A DNA stretch of 61,230 nucleotides from Acidimicrobiia bacterium (GTDB lineage: Bacteria; Actinomycetota; Acidimicrobiia; Acidimicrobiales; Poriferisodalaceae). Location of the stretch: the NCBI GenBank assembly GCA_022824805.1, contig JAJDZE010000147.1, positions 1-61,230 on the forward strand. Reading direction: 5' to 3'. Positions 25,264 to 34,037 of the stretch are shown here, in pieces (positions within the stretch are counted from its first letter, which is position 1; every line of letters starts with the position of its first letter). The translations under genes and the position numbers were made by a program. Below the pieces are notes generated by a model. That model did no database searches and had not been told where the DNA came from. It worked only from the letters and a program-made list of their open reading frames with translations.

Positions 25264-25563
25264 ATGCCGACACACCCAGAAGACAAAGCCTTCCTCCACG
25301 ACCATCGCCGGCTCTCCAGAGCGCAGCGGCGCCATCTGCGTCACGTGCTCAGCCTGATGGTCGGGGATCTGCGGCGGATGGAGTCTGGAACGGCCACATG
25401 GTTTCGCGATGGACTCGTCCGCAAGCTGCGAGGCGTTCAGGCACGCCACGAGTTGCGCTGGGCAGAGGATGGCCGCGCCGTATTCTCGTTCGGCGCCCCG
25501 CACCGGCCCGGTCACAGGCACATTCATTGGCACCGCTGCGGCACCCACGACATCCTGCCGTGA
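25264..25563 (+). CDS. Small basic protein, possible RelE/ParE-like toxin
   Basis: 99 aa. The order GDLRRM...TWFRDGLVRKLRGVQARHELRWAEDGRAVFSF (seen in parts) and HIHWHRCGTHDIL recalls the RelE/ParE sheet-and-helix pattern (RxLRG-x-x-x-x-ELRW ... HDI). Rich in His and Arg. No antitoxin-like gene is adjacent, and no Shine-Dalgarno is visible. It lies between the restriction fragment and hipB in the island. Assignment is tentative. Confidence 0.4.
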   Translation: MPTHPEDKAFLHDHRRLSRAQRRHLRHVLSLMVGDLRRMESGTATWFRDGLVRKLRGVQARHELRWAEDGRAVFSFGAPHRPGHRHIHWHRCGTHDILP

Positions 25564-25622
25564 GTTCACTGCTCGCCGTCGAGTTCCGAGCGAGGCTGTG
25601 CTCATTGTCCCGAGACACCGTG

Positions 25623-25678
25623 TGCATTCGTTCGAATGCAGCCGGAGCGATCTAGCAATGTGCATTGGATACGATGCA
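25623..25678 (+). promoter_or_regulatory. Twin operator palindromes upstream of hipB
   Basis: TGCATTCGTTCGAATGCA (25623-25640) and TGCATTGGATACGATGCA (25661-25678) are two 18-bp inverted repeats with TGCAT half-sites, centred 38 bases apart. A TAGAGT (25694-25699) follows as a possible -10. The spacing is what a HipB dimer pair would need for autorepression. Confidence 0.55.
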
Positions 25679-25715
25679 CGCGCAGCAAAGACGTAGAGTG
25701 CACTCAGTCGGCTGC

Positions 25716-26195
25716 ATGATGTATCGAAGCCGTTACGGTTCGGGCACGGACGAGCGCAGCGCCCGAACGCCCACAGCATGGTCCACGATGATGCCCGAGT
25801 CGACGAATCCGAAACCTGCAACGACGCCTGACAGCGATCAAGCCGGAGAGTCCAGCACGCCGTGCGGCGGTGGGCGGCAACGACCTTCCCTTGACGTCTA
25901 CACGGTCGAGGGGATCGGCGTGGCCGTGGCACAGCTGCGGCAAGCGGCAGGACTCACCCAGACGGAGTTCGGGGAGATGGTCGGCGCGTCGCGGCCCTGG
26001 GTATCCGATCTCGAGCGCGGGAACCTGCGGGGCGGTCAACTCGACACCGTGCTGGCATGCATCCGTGCACTGGGGTACCGAATTGTGCTGGAGGACATCG
26101 ACACCAAGCCCTCGAAGCTCGACGATCTCAAGAACGCCATGCGCATCGGACCGCTTGCACGCAGGCCCGCGGCCGCGTCTGACTCGCCGCAATGA
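25716..26195 (+). CDS. hipB: HipB-like XRE-family antitoxin/regulator
   Basis: 159 aa from ATG 25716. After a long polar N-terminus the helix-turn-helix reads VAVAQLRQAAGLTQTEFGE then MVGASRPWVSDLERG, followed by LACIRALGYRIVLEDID. It would bind the twin palindromes upstream and neutralise HipA. Starts at 25788 or 25791 would give a more usual HipB length and cannot be excluded. Its stop overlaps hipA (ATGA). Confidence 0.85.
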   Translation: MMYRSRYGSGTDERSARTPTAWSTMMPESTNPKPATTPDSDQAGESSTPCGGGRQRPSLDVYTVEGIGVAVAQLRQAAGLTQTEFGEMVGASRPWVSDLERGNLRGGQLDTVLACIRALGYRIVLEDIDTKPSKLDDLKNAMRIGPLARRPAAASDSPQ

Positions 26196-27472
26196 CAGCT
26201 CGACTCGCGGTCCTGCTGGACGGCCAGATCGTCGGCACGGTCGACGCCGGCCGTGCCAGTCGCAACGATGCATTCGTCTACAGCGATCGTTGGCTCGACC
26301 AGGGCGACAGCGCGATGCCGCTCTCGCTCAGCATGCCGCTGAACCGCCGTCGCCACCCGGCGAGCATCATCAGGACATGGCTCGAAGGCTTGCTGCCCGA
26401 CGATGCCGAACTGCTGCGGCACTGGCAACGAGTCACCGGCGCAGCCTCCACCGATCCCTTCGATCTCCTGGCGACGCCGATGGGTCTTGACTGTGCCGGC
26501 GCCGTACAGGTCTGCCCCGAGAGCGACGTCGACACTGCGCTGGCGCGCGGCGGGGGTATGCAGCGGCTCAGCGACAACGAGGTGGCGCGTCAGCTGAGCG
26601 AAATGCGGCAGCTCACGCATCTCGGATCCGACGGCGCCGTGCCCGGCTACTTCAGCCTCGCTGGGGCGCAGGCCAAGGTCGCGCTCCGCAGGCACCGCGG
26701 AGCGTGGCACCAGCCGCACGGCACTGCCGCCACTACGCACATTCTCAAGCCTGCGGTGTTCATGACACAGCATCAGGCTGTCATCGAGCACCTCTCCATG
26801 GCGGCAGCGAGTCGGCTGGGGTTCCCCACAGCGAACACCAAAATCGCTGTCTACGGAGGCTGCGACACGGTGATCGTGAAACGCTATGACCGCCGACGCA
26901 TCGGCGATCGACTGCTGCGGCTGCACCAAGAAGACCTGTGCCAAGCGCTCGGTCTCGCACCGACGCTGCGATACGAGCAGCACGGCGGGCCGTCGCTGAC
27001 ACACATCGTGTCACTGCTGCGCCAGCACTCGACCTCGCCTGACGAAGATGTGGCCGACCTCACCGACGCATTGGCCTATCAGTGGATCATCGGCGCGCCC
27101 GACGGCCATGCCAAGAACTTCAGCCTGATGCTCGACGCCTCGGAAGTGCGCCTAGCCCCCATGTACGACGTGTGCTCCGTGCTGCCCTACTTGGACCGGG
27201 ATGAGCCGGTCGGACATGCGTTCGCCATCGGCGGCAGTCACGCGGTCACGCCTGATGAGGCACCGACGCGCTGGACCCGATTCGCGGAGGACATCGACAT
27301 ACGCGCAGACCTGCTGCTCAACCGCATCCGCGACATCGCCGCGGCCGTCCGAAGCGCTTTCGCGGACGAGGCCGCTTTGCTGCCAGGAGAGCTTGCCGCT
27401 TCCCCCCGCGTCGGCATGCTGCTCGACCGGCTTGACACCCGCACGAAGTCCTGCCTGGCAAGCGTTCGCTGA
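26192..27472 (+). CDS. hipA: HipA-like serine/threonine kinase toxin
   Basis: 426 aa. The HipA N-domain (LAVLLDGQIVGTV) is followed by SLAGAQAKVAL (nucleotide loop), ILKPAVF with the Lys, VIVKRYDRR, HQEDLCQALG, the catalytic IGAPDGHAKNFS and the metal-binding Asp in LAPMYDVCSV. HipA toxins phosphorylate targets such as aminoacyl-tRNA synthetases and induce dormancy. Its last ~20 codons and 3' flank match the left border repeat of the island. Confidence 0.9.
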   Translation: MTARLAVLLDGQIVGTVDAGRASRNDAFVYSDRWLDQGDSAMPLSLSMPLNRRRHPASIIRTWLEGLLPDDAELLRHWQRVTGAASTDPFDLLATPMGLDCAGAVQVCPESDVDTALARGGGMQRLSDNEVARQLSEMRQLTHLGSDGAVPGYFSLAGAQAKVALRRHRGAWHQPHGTAATTHILKPAVFMTQHQAVIEHLSMAAASRLGFPTANTKIAVYGGCDTVIVKRYDRRRIGDRLLRLHQEDLCQALGLAPTLRYEQHGGPSLTHIVSLLRQHSTSPDEDVADLTDALAYQWIIGAPDGHAKNFSLMLDASEVRLAPMYDVCSVLPYLDRDEPVGHAFAIGGSHAVTPDEAPTRWTRFAEDIDIRADLLLNRIRDIAAAVRSAFADEAALLPGELAASPRVGMLLDRLDTRTKSCLASVR

Positions 27473-27528
27473 CTCAGCCGGCGTGGCCGTGCTTCGGCCC
27501 ACACGCGGGCGGTGAGCCTTGAGCGTGG
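27409..27528 (+). repeat. Right direct repeat of the defence island
   Basis: Covers the 3' end of hipA and 56 bases beyond the stop; about 84% identical by eye to 19234-19353. The similarity stops abruptly near 27530. Confidence 0.8.
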
Positions 27529-27559
27529 TCTCGGGACAGTACTGCGACCGTGCTTCGGC

Positions 27560-29242
27560 TCAGACGTAGGTGGAGCCCTTCATGCCGCCGCGGTCTTGGC
27601 GGATCTCGACGTTGACCAGTGCCGGCAGGCCTGAGTCGAAGGCTCGCTGCAGCGCAGGTGCGATCTGGTCGGGCTCGGTGACGTGCTCGCCATGGCCGCC
27701 CATGGCCTCGACCACCTTGTCGTAGCGGGTGTAGCTGAGCTCGGTGGCCACCACCCGGTCCTGGCCGTAGAGGCCGGCCTGCGGGCGCAGCATCTGGCCC
27801 CACGCAGCGTCGTTGCCGACCACACCCACGATGGGCAGCCCGAATCGCACGGCAGTGTCGTACTCGAAACCGTTGAGCCCGAACGAGCCGTCGCCGTAGA
27901 CGATGAGGACCCGCTTGTCCGGGTGTGCCTTCTGCGCTGCGAGGGCGAACGGCATCCCGACGCCGAGCGTTCCGAGCGGGCCAGGGTCCATCCAGGTGCC
28001 GCGCCGGGGCACCCGGATCACCTTGGAGGCCTGCGCCACGATGTCGCCGCCGTCGCCGATCACGATCATGTCGTCGGTGACGGCGTCGGCGATCTCGCGG
28101 CACAGCCGCAGCGGGTCGATCGGCACCTCGTCGCTGTTGAACTCGGCGCTGCGGCCCTCGTCCAGCTCGACTTCGCGCTTGCGCAGTGACGCAAGCTGTG
28201 CACTGGCGTCCACGGTCACGCCGGTTGCCTTAAACACGTCGAGCAGCGCATCGAAGTTGGCGCCCAGGTTGCCGACGAGACTGACGTCGGCGGGACGGTT
28301 CTGGCCGATGAGGGTCTCGTCGAGGTCGAGCTGCACGATGCGTGCGTCGGCCGGGATGGCGCGGCCGAACTTCATGCGGAAGTCGAGCGGCGTGCCGGCC
28401 AGGATCACCACATCAGCCGCTTCGAGTGCTTCCTTGCGGGTGAGCGAGAGGAACGACGGGTGATCCCACGAGATCTCCCCGCGCGCCATGCCGTTCACGT
28501 AGCACGGCACGGACGTGGCATCCAGGAATGCCGCCAACGCATCGCCGCCTTCGCTCCATTTCAGCGCCGTGCCCGCCATCACGACGGGCCGCTCCGCTGA
28601 CGCGATCAACTGGGCTGCCTCCTCCACCAGCGGGGCTGCAGCGGCCGCGGCCACCCGGTAGTCGCGGAACCGGGGCACCTCGACAGCGTCGAGATCGACC
28701 GTCCCATGCAGGATGTCCATGGGTATCTCCAAGAAGGCCGGCCCGGGCACACCACTGAGTGCCGTGCGCACGGCCAGCTCGATGTACTCGGCGATGCGGC
28801 GGGTCTCGCCGCACGCACCCGACCACTTCGTCACCGGCCGCATGAGCGACACATGGTCCATCTCCTGCAGCGAGCCACGGCCGGCATGCCTGAACGGCCC
28901 TTGGCCGCCGAAGACCAGGATCGGCGAATTGGCCCGCCAGGCATTCGCGACGCCGGTGACGCCGTCGGTCACGCCGGGACCCGCGGTGAGAATGGCCACG
29001 CCGACCTTGCCGGGGTGCAGGCGGGCCCATGCGTCGGCGGCGTGCGTCGCGGCTTGCTCATGGCGGACGTCGACCACCTCGATGCCCTCATCGAGGCAGC
29101 CGTCGTAGATGCCCATGACGTGCCCGCCCGACAGGGTGAACACGCACTCCACCCCGGCCGCGGCCAACGCCTTCGCGGCGAGCTTGCCGCCGTGGGTCTC
29201 GGTGGCCGTCACGCCTAGCGCTCGCCGTTCCTTGCCGCTCAT
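27560..29242 (-). CDS. Thiamine diphosphate-dependent enzyme (acetolactate synthase-like)
   Basis: 560 aa with the three ThDP domains. The catalytic Glu lies in VRHEQAATHAADAWAR, the central domain has VVMAGTALKWS, and the ThDP site is GDGGDIVAQASK then VYGDGSFGLNGFEYDTAVRF, with GDGS-x-N type metal binding. Related enzymes are acetolactate synthase, oxalyl-CoA decarboxylase and sulfoacetaldehyde acetyltransferase. No regulatory subunit is adjacent, so classic IlvB is less likely. GGAGG precedes ATG 29242; the ATG at 29272 lacks this. Confidence 0.8.
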   Translation of the reverse strand: MSGKERRALGVTATETHGGKLAAKALAAAGVECVFTLSGGHVMGIYDGCLDEGIEVVDVRHEQAATHAADAWARLHPGKVGVAILTAGPGVTDGVTGVANAWRANSPILVFGGQGPFRHAGRGSLQEMDHVSLMRPVTKWSGACGETRRIAEYIELAVRTALSGVPGPAFLEIPMDILHGTVDLDAVEVPRFRDYRVAAAAAAPLVEEAAQLIASAERPVVMAGTALKWSEGGDALAAFLDATSVPCYVNGMARGEISWDHPSFLSLTRKEALEAADVVILAGTPLDFRMKFGRAIPADARIVQLDLDETLIGQNRPADVSLVGNLGANFDALLDVFKATGVTVDASAQLASLRKREVELDEGRSAEFNSDEVPIDPLRLCREIADAVTDDMIVIGDGGDIVAQASKVIRVPRRGTWMDPGPLGTLGVGMPFALAAQKAHPDKRVLIVYGDGSFGLNGFEYDTAVRFGLPIVGVVGNDAAWGQMLRPQAGLYGQDRVVATELSYTRYDKVVEAMGGHGEHVTEPDQIAPALQRAFDSGLPALVNVEIRQDRGGMKGSTYV

Positions 29243-29363
29243 CTGGGACCTCCGCAACAAATCCTGCCGCAAGAGCTTGGCACGCGGCCTACGGTTGCGC
29301 CGCGGCGCCCAGCCGCCTATCGCCCGCCGAGCGCGGTGCCTCTCATGCTGTCAGCCCCCTTCG

Positions 29364-29496
29364 GGACCGGCAGGCGCGAAGAGCCGCACCAGCGAACCGG
29401 TGCGGCTCCGAGCGACCCGAAGGCCAAGGGCCGAGAGATGGTTCTCCGCCGTGCCCTTGAGACGCCCGGCGTCGGGTTCGATTCCCGATCGGTCCA
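29364..29496 (+). other. tRNA-like 5'/3' pairing of unknown nature
   Basis: A T-arm (TCGGG-TTCGATT-CCCGA) is followed directly by TCGGTCC and A, and the 7 bases pair with GGACCGG at 29364-29370 to make an acceptor stem. At 133 bases the unit is too long for a normal tRNA, and I find no valid anticodon arm. It could be a decayed tRNA or a structured RNA. Confidence 0.25.
29381..29408 (-). terminator. Candidate terminator downstream of leuS
   Basis: A perfect 10-bp stem GAGCCGCACC / GGTGCGGCTC with an 8-base loop, about 100 bases past the leuS stop. TTCG follows on the reverse strand, without a true U-tract. Confidence 0.45.
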
Positions 29497-29505
29497 CTGT
29501 CCAGC

Positions 29506-32394
29506 CTACCCCAGCACGAAGTTCACGAGTTTGCCGGGGACCGTGATGACGCGCTGGATGTCTGCGCCGGCGGTGAGCTGGGCAATGCGCTCGTCGGCCT
29601 TGGCTGCGGCTTCGAGATCGGCCGGCGAGACGCCGGCTTCGACCGTGATCCGGCTGCGGACCTTGCCGTTCACCTGGACCGGCACCTCGATCACCTCCGA
29701 CGCCAGCATCGCCGGATCGGCCTGAGGGAACGGCGCGTAGACGACCGTGGTCGTGTTGCCCAGCTTCGACCACAGCTCCTCGGCCAAGTGCGGCACCAAC
29801 GGCGCCAGCAGGCGCACCAGCACGTCAGCGACCGAACGGGGCGTGGTGCCGCCCCGCCGGGTGAGCTCGTTGTTCAGCTCGGTGATGCGCGCGATCGCCG
29901 AGTTGAACCGCAGGTCGGACATGGCATCTCTGACCGCCGCAACAGTGCGATGCACCATGCGCTCGAGGTCGGCGTCGGGCTCGATGTCGGCGACCGTGAG
30001 CTCGCCGGTCTGCTCGTCGATCAGGCGCCGCCACACGCGCTGCAGCAGCCGGTGCGAGCCGATCACCGAATGTGTCTCCCACGGGCGGCCCTGGTCGAGC
30101 GGCCCCATGAACATCTCGTAGGTCCTCAGCGTGTCGGCCCCGTACGCGCTGTAGATGTCGTCGGGCGTGACCGCGTTGCGCAGCGACTTGCCCATCTTGC
30201 CGAAGTGACGGGTGACCTCGGCATCGCCCCAGAAGAACTTGCCGTCGCGCTCGACCACCTCAGACGCTTCCACGTACACGCCCCGGCTGTCCTGGTACGC
30301 CGCCGCCTGGATATAGCCCTGGTTGTAGAGCCGGCCGAACGGCTCGGGGCCGCTGACGTGGCCCAGGTCGTACAGCACCTTGTGCCAGAAACGGGCATAC
30401 AGCAGGTGCAGCACGGCGTGCTCCACGCCGCCGACATAGAGGTCGACACCGCCGACCCCGCCGTCGGGGTCAGCCATCCAGAATCGTTCCACCTCGGGAT
30501 CCACCAGAGCGTCGTCGTTGGCGGGATCGAGGTAGCGCAGGTAGTACCAGCACGATCCGGCCCACTGAGGCATCGTGCTCAGCTCACGGCGGTACGTGCG
30601 CTCGCCGTCGCCCAGGTCGTAGGCGGCGGTGGCCCACTCGGTGGCGCGGCCGAGCGGCGGCTCGGGTTCTGACGACTCGTCGAGCGCCCGGGGCGCCCAG
30701 TCGATGAGCTCGGGCAGCTCCACGGGCAGCTCGCTCTCGGGCACCGCCAAGGGCAGTCCTGTCTCGTCGAACACGATCGGGAACGGCTCGCCCCAGTAGC
30801 GCTGCCGGCTGAACAGCCAGTCCCGCAGCTTGTAGGTCACGGTGCGGCGGCCGCAGTCCCGCTCTTCCAGCCAGCCGCAGATGGCGTCGATGGCGTCGTC
30901 CTTGCCCAGGCCGTTCAGGAAGTCGCTGTTGATAGCCGGTCCGGGACCGTCGTAGGCCTCGCCGTCGAAATCCGGCGGCGGCTGCACCGTGCGCATGATC
31001 GGGAGCCCGAACTGGACGGAGAAGTCCCAGTCGCGCTGGTCCTCCCCCGGCACCGACATGACCGCGCCCGTGCCGTAGTCGATCAGCACGTAGTCGGCCA
31101 CGAACACCGGCACCGGCGCCCCGGTGGTGGGCACGCGGCAGTTCGCTCCAAGCCATACGCCGGTCTTGTCGCGCTCGGTCTGGCGCTGCAAGTCGGTCAT
31201 CGCTGCTGCTTGTGCCCGGTATGCGTGGAGGGCCTCGCGGGGCGTGGCGGCGCCTCCGGTCCAGCGCGGATCGGTATCTGGCGGCCACTCGTCGGCGACC
31301 ATCTCGTCGACGAGCGGGTGCTCGGGCGCCAGCAGCATCGCCGTCGTCCCGTAGATCGTGTCGGGACGGGTGGTGAACACCTCGATGGACGGGCCAGAAC
31401 TGCCGGGCTCGGCATCGGTCGCGAAGCTGATGTATGCACCTTCGCTTCGGCCGATCCAGTTGCGCTGCATGAGCTTGACGCTCTCGAACCAGTCGACCCG
31501 GTCGAGGTCGGCCAGCAGCCGGTCGGCATACGCCGTGATGCGCATCATCCACTGCTTCATCGGGCGGCGGAAGACCGGATGGTTGCCCCGGTCGGACCGT
31601 CCCTCGTTGGTGACCTCCTCATTGGCCAGCACCGTTCCCAGCGCAGGGCACCAGTTGACCGGTGCTTCGCCCAAGTAGGCCAGGCGGTGCTCGTCGAGCT
31701 CGGTACGCCGCTCGACGTCGCTCATCTCGGCCCACGCAGCGCCGCTGGTGGTGGCCTTCTGCCCGTTCTCGAACAGCTCGATCAACTCCGCGATGGGCCG
31801 GGCCCGCTGCGCATCGGTGTCGTACCAGGAATTGAAGATCTGCAGGAAGATCCACTGCGTCCAGCGGTAGTACTCGACATCGGTCGTGGCCAGCGAACGC
31901 TGGTCGTCGTGCCCGAGCCCCAGTCGGGCCAGCTGGCGCGACATGTTGGCGATGTTGCGCTCGGTGTTGACGCGGGGGTGCTCGCCGGTCTGGCGGGCAT
32001 GCTCCTCGGCAGGCAGGCCGAATGCGTCGTAGCCCATCGGGTGCAGCACCACGTAGCCGCACATGCGCTTGAAACGCGCATACACGTCGGTGCCGATGTA
32101 GCCCAGCGGGTGCCCCACATGCAGGCCCGAACCCGACGGGTACGGGAACATGTCCATGATGAAGAGCTTGTTCCTGCCGGCCGCCGGATCCGCCGACGCG
32201 CCGCTGAGCACCGGCCCTCGTTCGGCCGAAGCCATTGGACGCAGGGGTGTTCGGTAGGTGCCCTCGGCCCTCCACCGCTCCTGCCAGCGCAGCTCGATCT
32301 CGCTCGCCATCTCGGCGTTGTAGCGATACGGAGGAAGCTCGCTCCCCTCAGCTGAGTGCGCGACAACGACATCGGCCGATGAGGGGGGATTCAT
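29506..32394 (-). CDS. leuS: Leucyl-tRNA synthetase
   Basis: 962 aa class Ia synthetase charging tRNA-Leu. The HIGH-type motif is in PYPSGSGLHVGHPLGY, the CP1 editing domain spans the middle (VFTTRPDTIYGTTAM) and the KMSKS-type motif is FGKMGKSLRN. Length fits the long actinobacterial form. It is divergent from the methylmalonyl-CoA mutase genes. Confidence 0.95.
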   Translation of the reverse strand: MNPPSSADVVVAHSAEGSELPPYRYNAEMASEIELRWQERWRAEGTYRTPLRPMASAERGPVLSGASADPAAGRNKLFIMDMFPYPSGSGLHVGHPLGYIGTDVYARFKRMCGYVVLHPMGYDAFGLPAEEHARQTGEHPRVNTERNIANMSRQLARLGLGHDDQRSLATTDVEYYRWTQWIFLQIFNSWYDTDAQRARPIAELIELFENGQKATTSGAAWAEMSDVERRTELDEHRLAYLGEAPVNWCPALGTVLANEEVTNEGRSDRGNHPVFRRPMKQWMMRITAYADRLLADLDRVDWFESVKLMQRNWIGRSEGAYISFATDAEPGSSGPSIEVFTTRPDTIYGTTAMLLAPEHPLVDEMVADEWPPDTDPRWTGGAATPREALHAYRAQAAAMTDLQRQTERDKTGVWLGANCRVPTTGAPVPVFVADYVLIDYGTGAVMSVPGEDQRDWDFSVQFGLPIMRTVQPPPDFDGEAYDGPGPAINSDFLNGLGKDDAIDAICGWLEERDCGRRTVTYKLRDWLFSRQRYWGEPFPIVFDETGLPLAVPESELPVELPELIDWAPRALDESSEPEPPLGRATEWATAAYDLGDGERTYRRELSTMPQWAGSCWYYLRYLDPANDDALVDPEVERFWMADPDGGVGGVDLYVGGVEHAVLHLLYARFWHKVLYDLGHVSGPEPFGRLYNQGYIQAAAYQDSRGVYVEASEVVERDGKFFWGDAEVTRHFGKMGKSLRNAVTPDDIYSAYGADTLRTYEMFMGPLDQGRPWETHSVIGSHRLLQRVWRRLIDEQTGELTVADIEPDADLERMVHRTVAAVRDAMSDLRFNSAIARITELNNELTRRGGTTPRSVADVLVRLLAPLVPHLAEELWSKLGNTTTVVYAPFPQADPAMLASEVIEVPVQVNGKVRSRITVEAGVSPADLEAAAKADERIAQLTAGADIQRVITVPGKLVNFVLG

Positions 32395-32476
32395 GCGGGA
32401 AAGGATGCCACGGTCACCCGCAGATCACTAAGAGAGAGCCACGGGAGAACCACATTCCCGTCCAGAAGGTGACCGC

Positions 32477-32482
32477 TACCCT
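32477..32482 (+). promoter_or_regulatory. Leaderless -10 box for mutA
   Basis: TACCCT, 7 bases before GTG 32490; decides this start over a longer open frame. Confidence 0.5.
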
Positions 32483-32489
32483 GCGGACC

Positions 32490-34037
32490 GTGGCCGAGGC
32501 ACCTCCATCGCAGCACCTCACCGCGCTCGGCGATCCCGGCTTCGCGGATGTTTCCGAGAGCGACTGGGAGGCCGCGGCGCAAGGCGCGCTGCGGGGCGAG
32601 CCGCTGTCGTCGCTCCGCACGACGCTGCTCGACGGCATCGAGACCGCCCCGCTGTACACCGCGCATCGACACGGCACCGAGGCTGATCCGTCGGGCTTGC
32701 CCGGCAGCGCACCGTTCACCCGCGGCGCCACCGCCGCGAGCGGCGCACAGGGCTGGGAGGTGCGCCAGATCCACGACGTGCGACTCGCGGGCACCCCAGA
32801 CGCGGTCGCTGTGGACACGACATCGGGCGTGGATGCCGTCACGGTCGCCCGAGGCTGGGACGCCGACGGTGACGCTGCTGCGCTCGCCGGGGGTATCGGC
32901 CATGCGGCCGGTGCCGGCGTGACGATCCACCTGCAGTCCGGCACATCGCCCGCGCACGCCGCGGCACTGCTCGATGTCCTTGGCCGTCACGGTCCAGAAC
33001 TCGCAGGCCTGCGCTCGTGGTTCGGCCTCGACCCGATCGCGGCGTGCGCCAGCGGTTGGCGCTGGGCCGATCCCGGTGACGGCGCCGCGCTCGACTCCTA
33101 CATGTGCAGCGCAGCGCGCAGCGCCGCGGGGATCGCACAACTCTCGCCTGGCGCCGTGCCGCTGGAGGCTGACGGATCGGTCTTCGCCGATGCAGGCGCG
33201 AGCGACGCCACCGAGCTGGCTGCGATGCTCGCTACCGGGGTGGCCTGGCTGCGAGTGCTCTGCGACAGCGCCGACGGACCGGGGCTCGACCCGGCGGCGG
33301 CTGCCCGCCTGCTGGGCTTCACGCTGTCCGCAGGGCCCGACGCATTCCTGGTCACCGCCAAGTGCCGGGCGCTGCGGATGTGCTGGACCCGTGTGCTGGG
33401 CGCCTGCGGGGTCGACGGCGCCGGCGACCAGGGACCGCCGATGCGGATACACGCAGTCACCACGACGGCCGTGCTGAGCGCTGTTGATCCGTGGGTGAAC
33501 ATGCTGCGCGCCACCACGGCATCGTTCGGTGCGGCAAACGGCGGTGTCGACGCCATCACCGTCCGGCCCTTTGACGCCGTCAGCACCGGTCAGGCGTCCA
33601 GCAGCCTGGGATGGCGTGTCGCCGCCAACACGCAGCTGATCCTTCGCCACGAGAGCCGCATGGGATCAGTCATCGATCCCGCCGGGGGAAGCTGGTATCT
33701 CGAAGACCTGACGCGCAAGCTGGCGCACGCAGCCTGGGACCGTTTTCGAGAGATCGAAGCGACGGGCGGGATATGCGCCGCGATGGCCGGCGGCGACCTC
33801 GAGGCATCAATCGCCGACGAACGAAGGCTGCGCGACGAGCAGATCGCGGCGGGCCAGCACGTGATCGTGGGCGTGACTGACTTCGTCGACACCCAGGCCG
33901 AGCGGGCTACGGGGGCGGGCAGCTCCGCCGGCGCGACGGCCGGCACGCCAGCGGCAGGGCTGGGCGTGCACCGCTGGGCAGCGCCCTATGAGGCTGGAAT
34001 GAATGACGAAGATGTGACGGGAGATGCAGGGTCATGA
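32490..34037 (+). CDS. mutA: Methylmalonyl-CoA mutase, small (beta) subunit
   Basis: 515 aa non-catalytic partner of MutB. It keeps the TIM-barrel half ([35 protein letters not shown] seen in parts, [29 protein letters not shown]), but the C-terminal B12-binding motif is absent. The heterodimer interconverts methylmalonyl-CoA and succinyl-CoA, linking propionate metabolism to the TCA cycle. Stop and mutB start overlap (ATGA at 34034). Confidence 0.9.
   Translation: MAEAPPSQHLTALGDPGFADVSESDWEAAAQGALRGEPLSSLRTTLLDGIETAPLYTAHRHGTEADPSGLPGSAPFTRGATAASGAQGWEVRQIHDVRLAGTPDAVAVDTTSGVDAVTVARGWDADGDAAALAGGIGHAAGAGVTIHLQSGTSPAHAAALLDVLGRHGPELAGLRSWFGLDPIAACASGWRWADPGDGAALDSYMCSAARSAAGIAQLSPGAVPLEADGSVFADAGASDATELAAMLATGVAWLRVLCDSADGPGLDPAAAARLLGFTLSAGPDAFLVTAKCRALRMCWTRVLGACGVDGAGDQGPPMRIHAVTTTAVLSAVDPWVNMLRATTASFGAANGGVDAITVRPFDAVSTGQASSSLGWRVAANTQLILRHESRMGSVIDPAGGSWYLEDLTRKLAHAAWDRFREIEATGGICAAMAGGDLEASIADERRLRDEQIAAGQHVIVGVTDFVDTQAERATGAGSSAGATAGTPAAGLGVHRWAAPYEAGMNDEDVTGDAGS

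Noticed and set aside
32235-32489. Longer mutA starting within the leuS antisense region
   Set aside because: The upstream part has no mutase homology and lies antisense to leuS; GTG 32490 has a leaderless promoter box.
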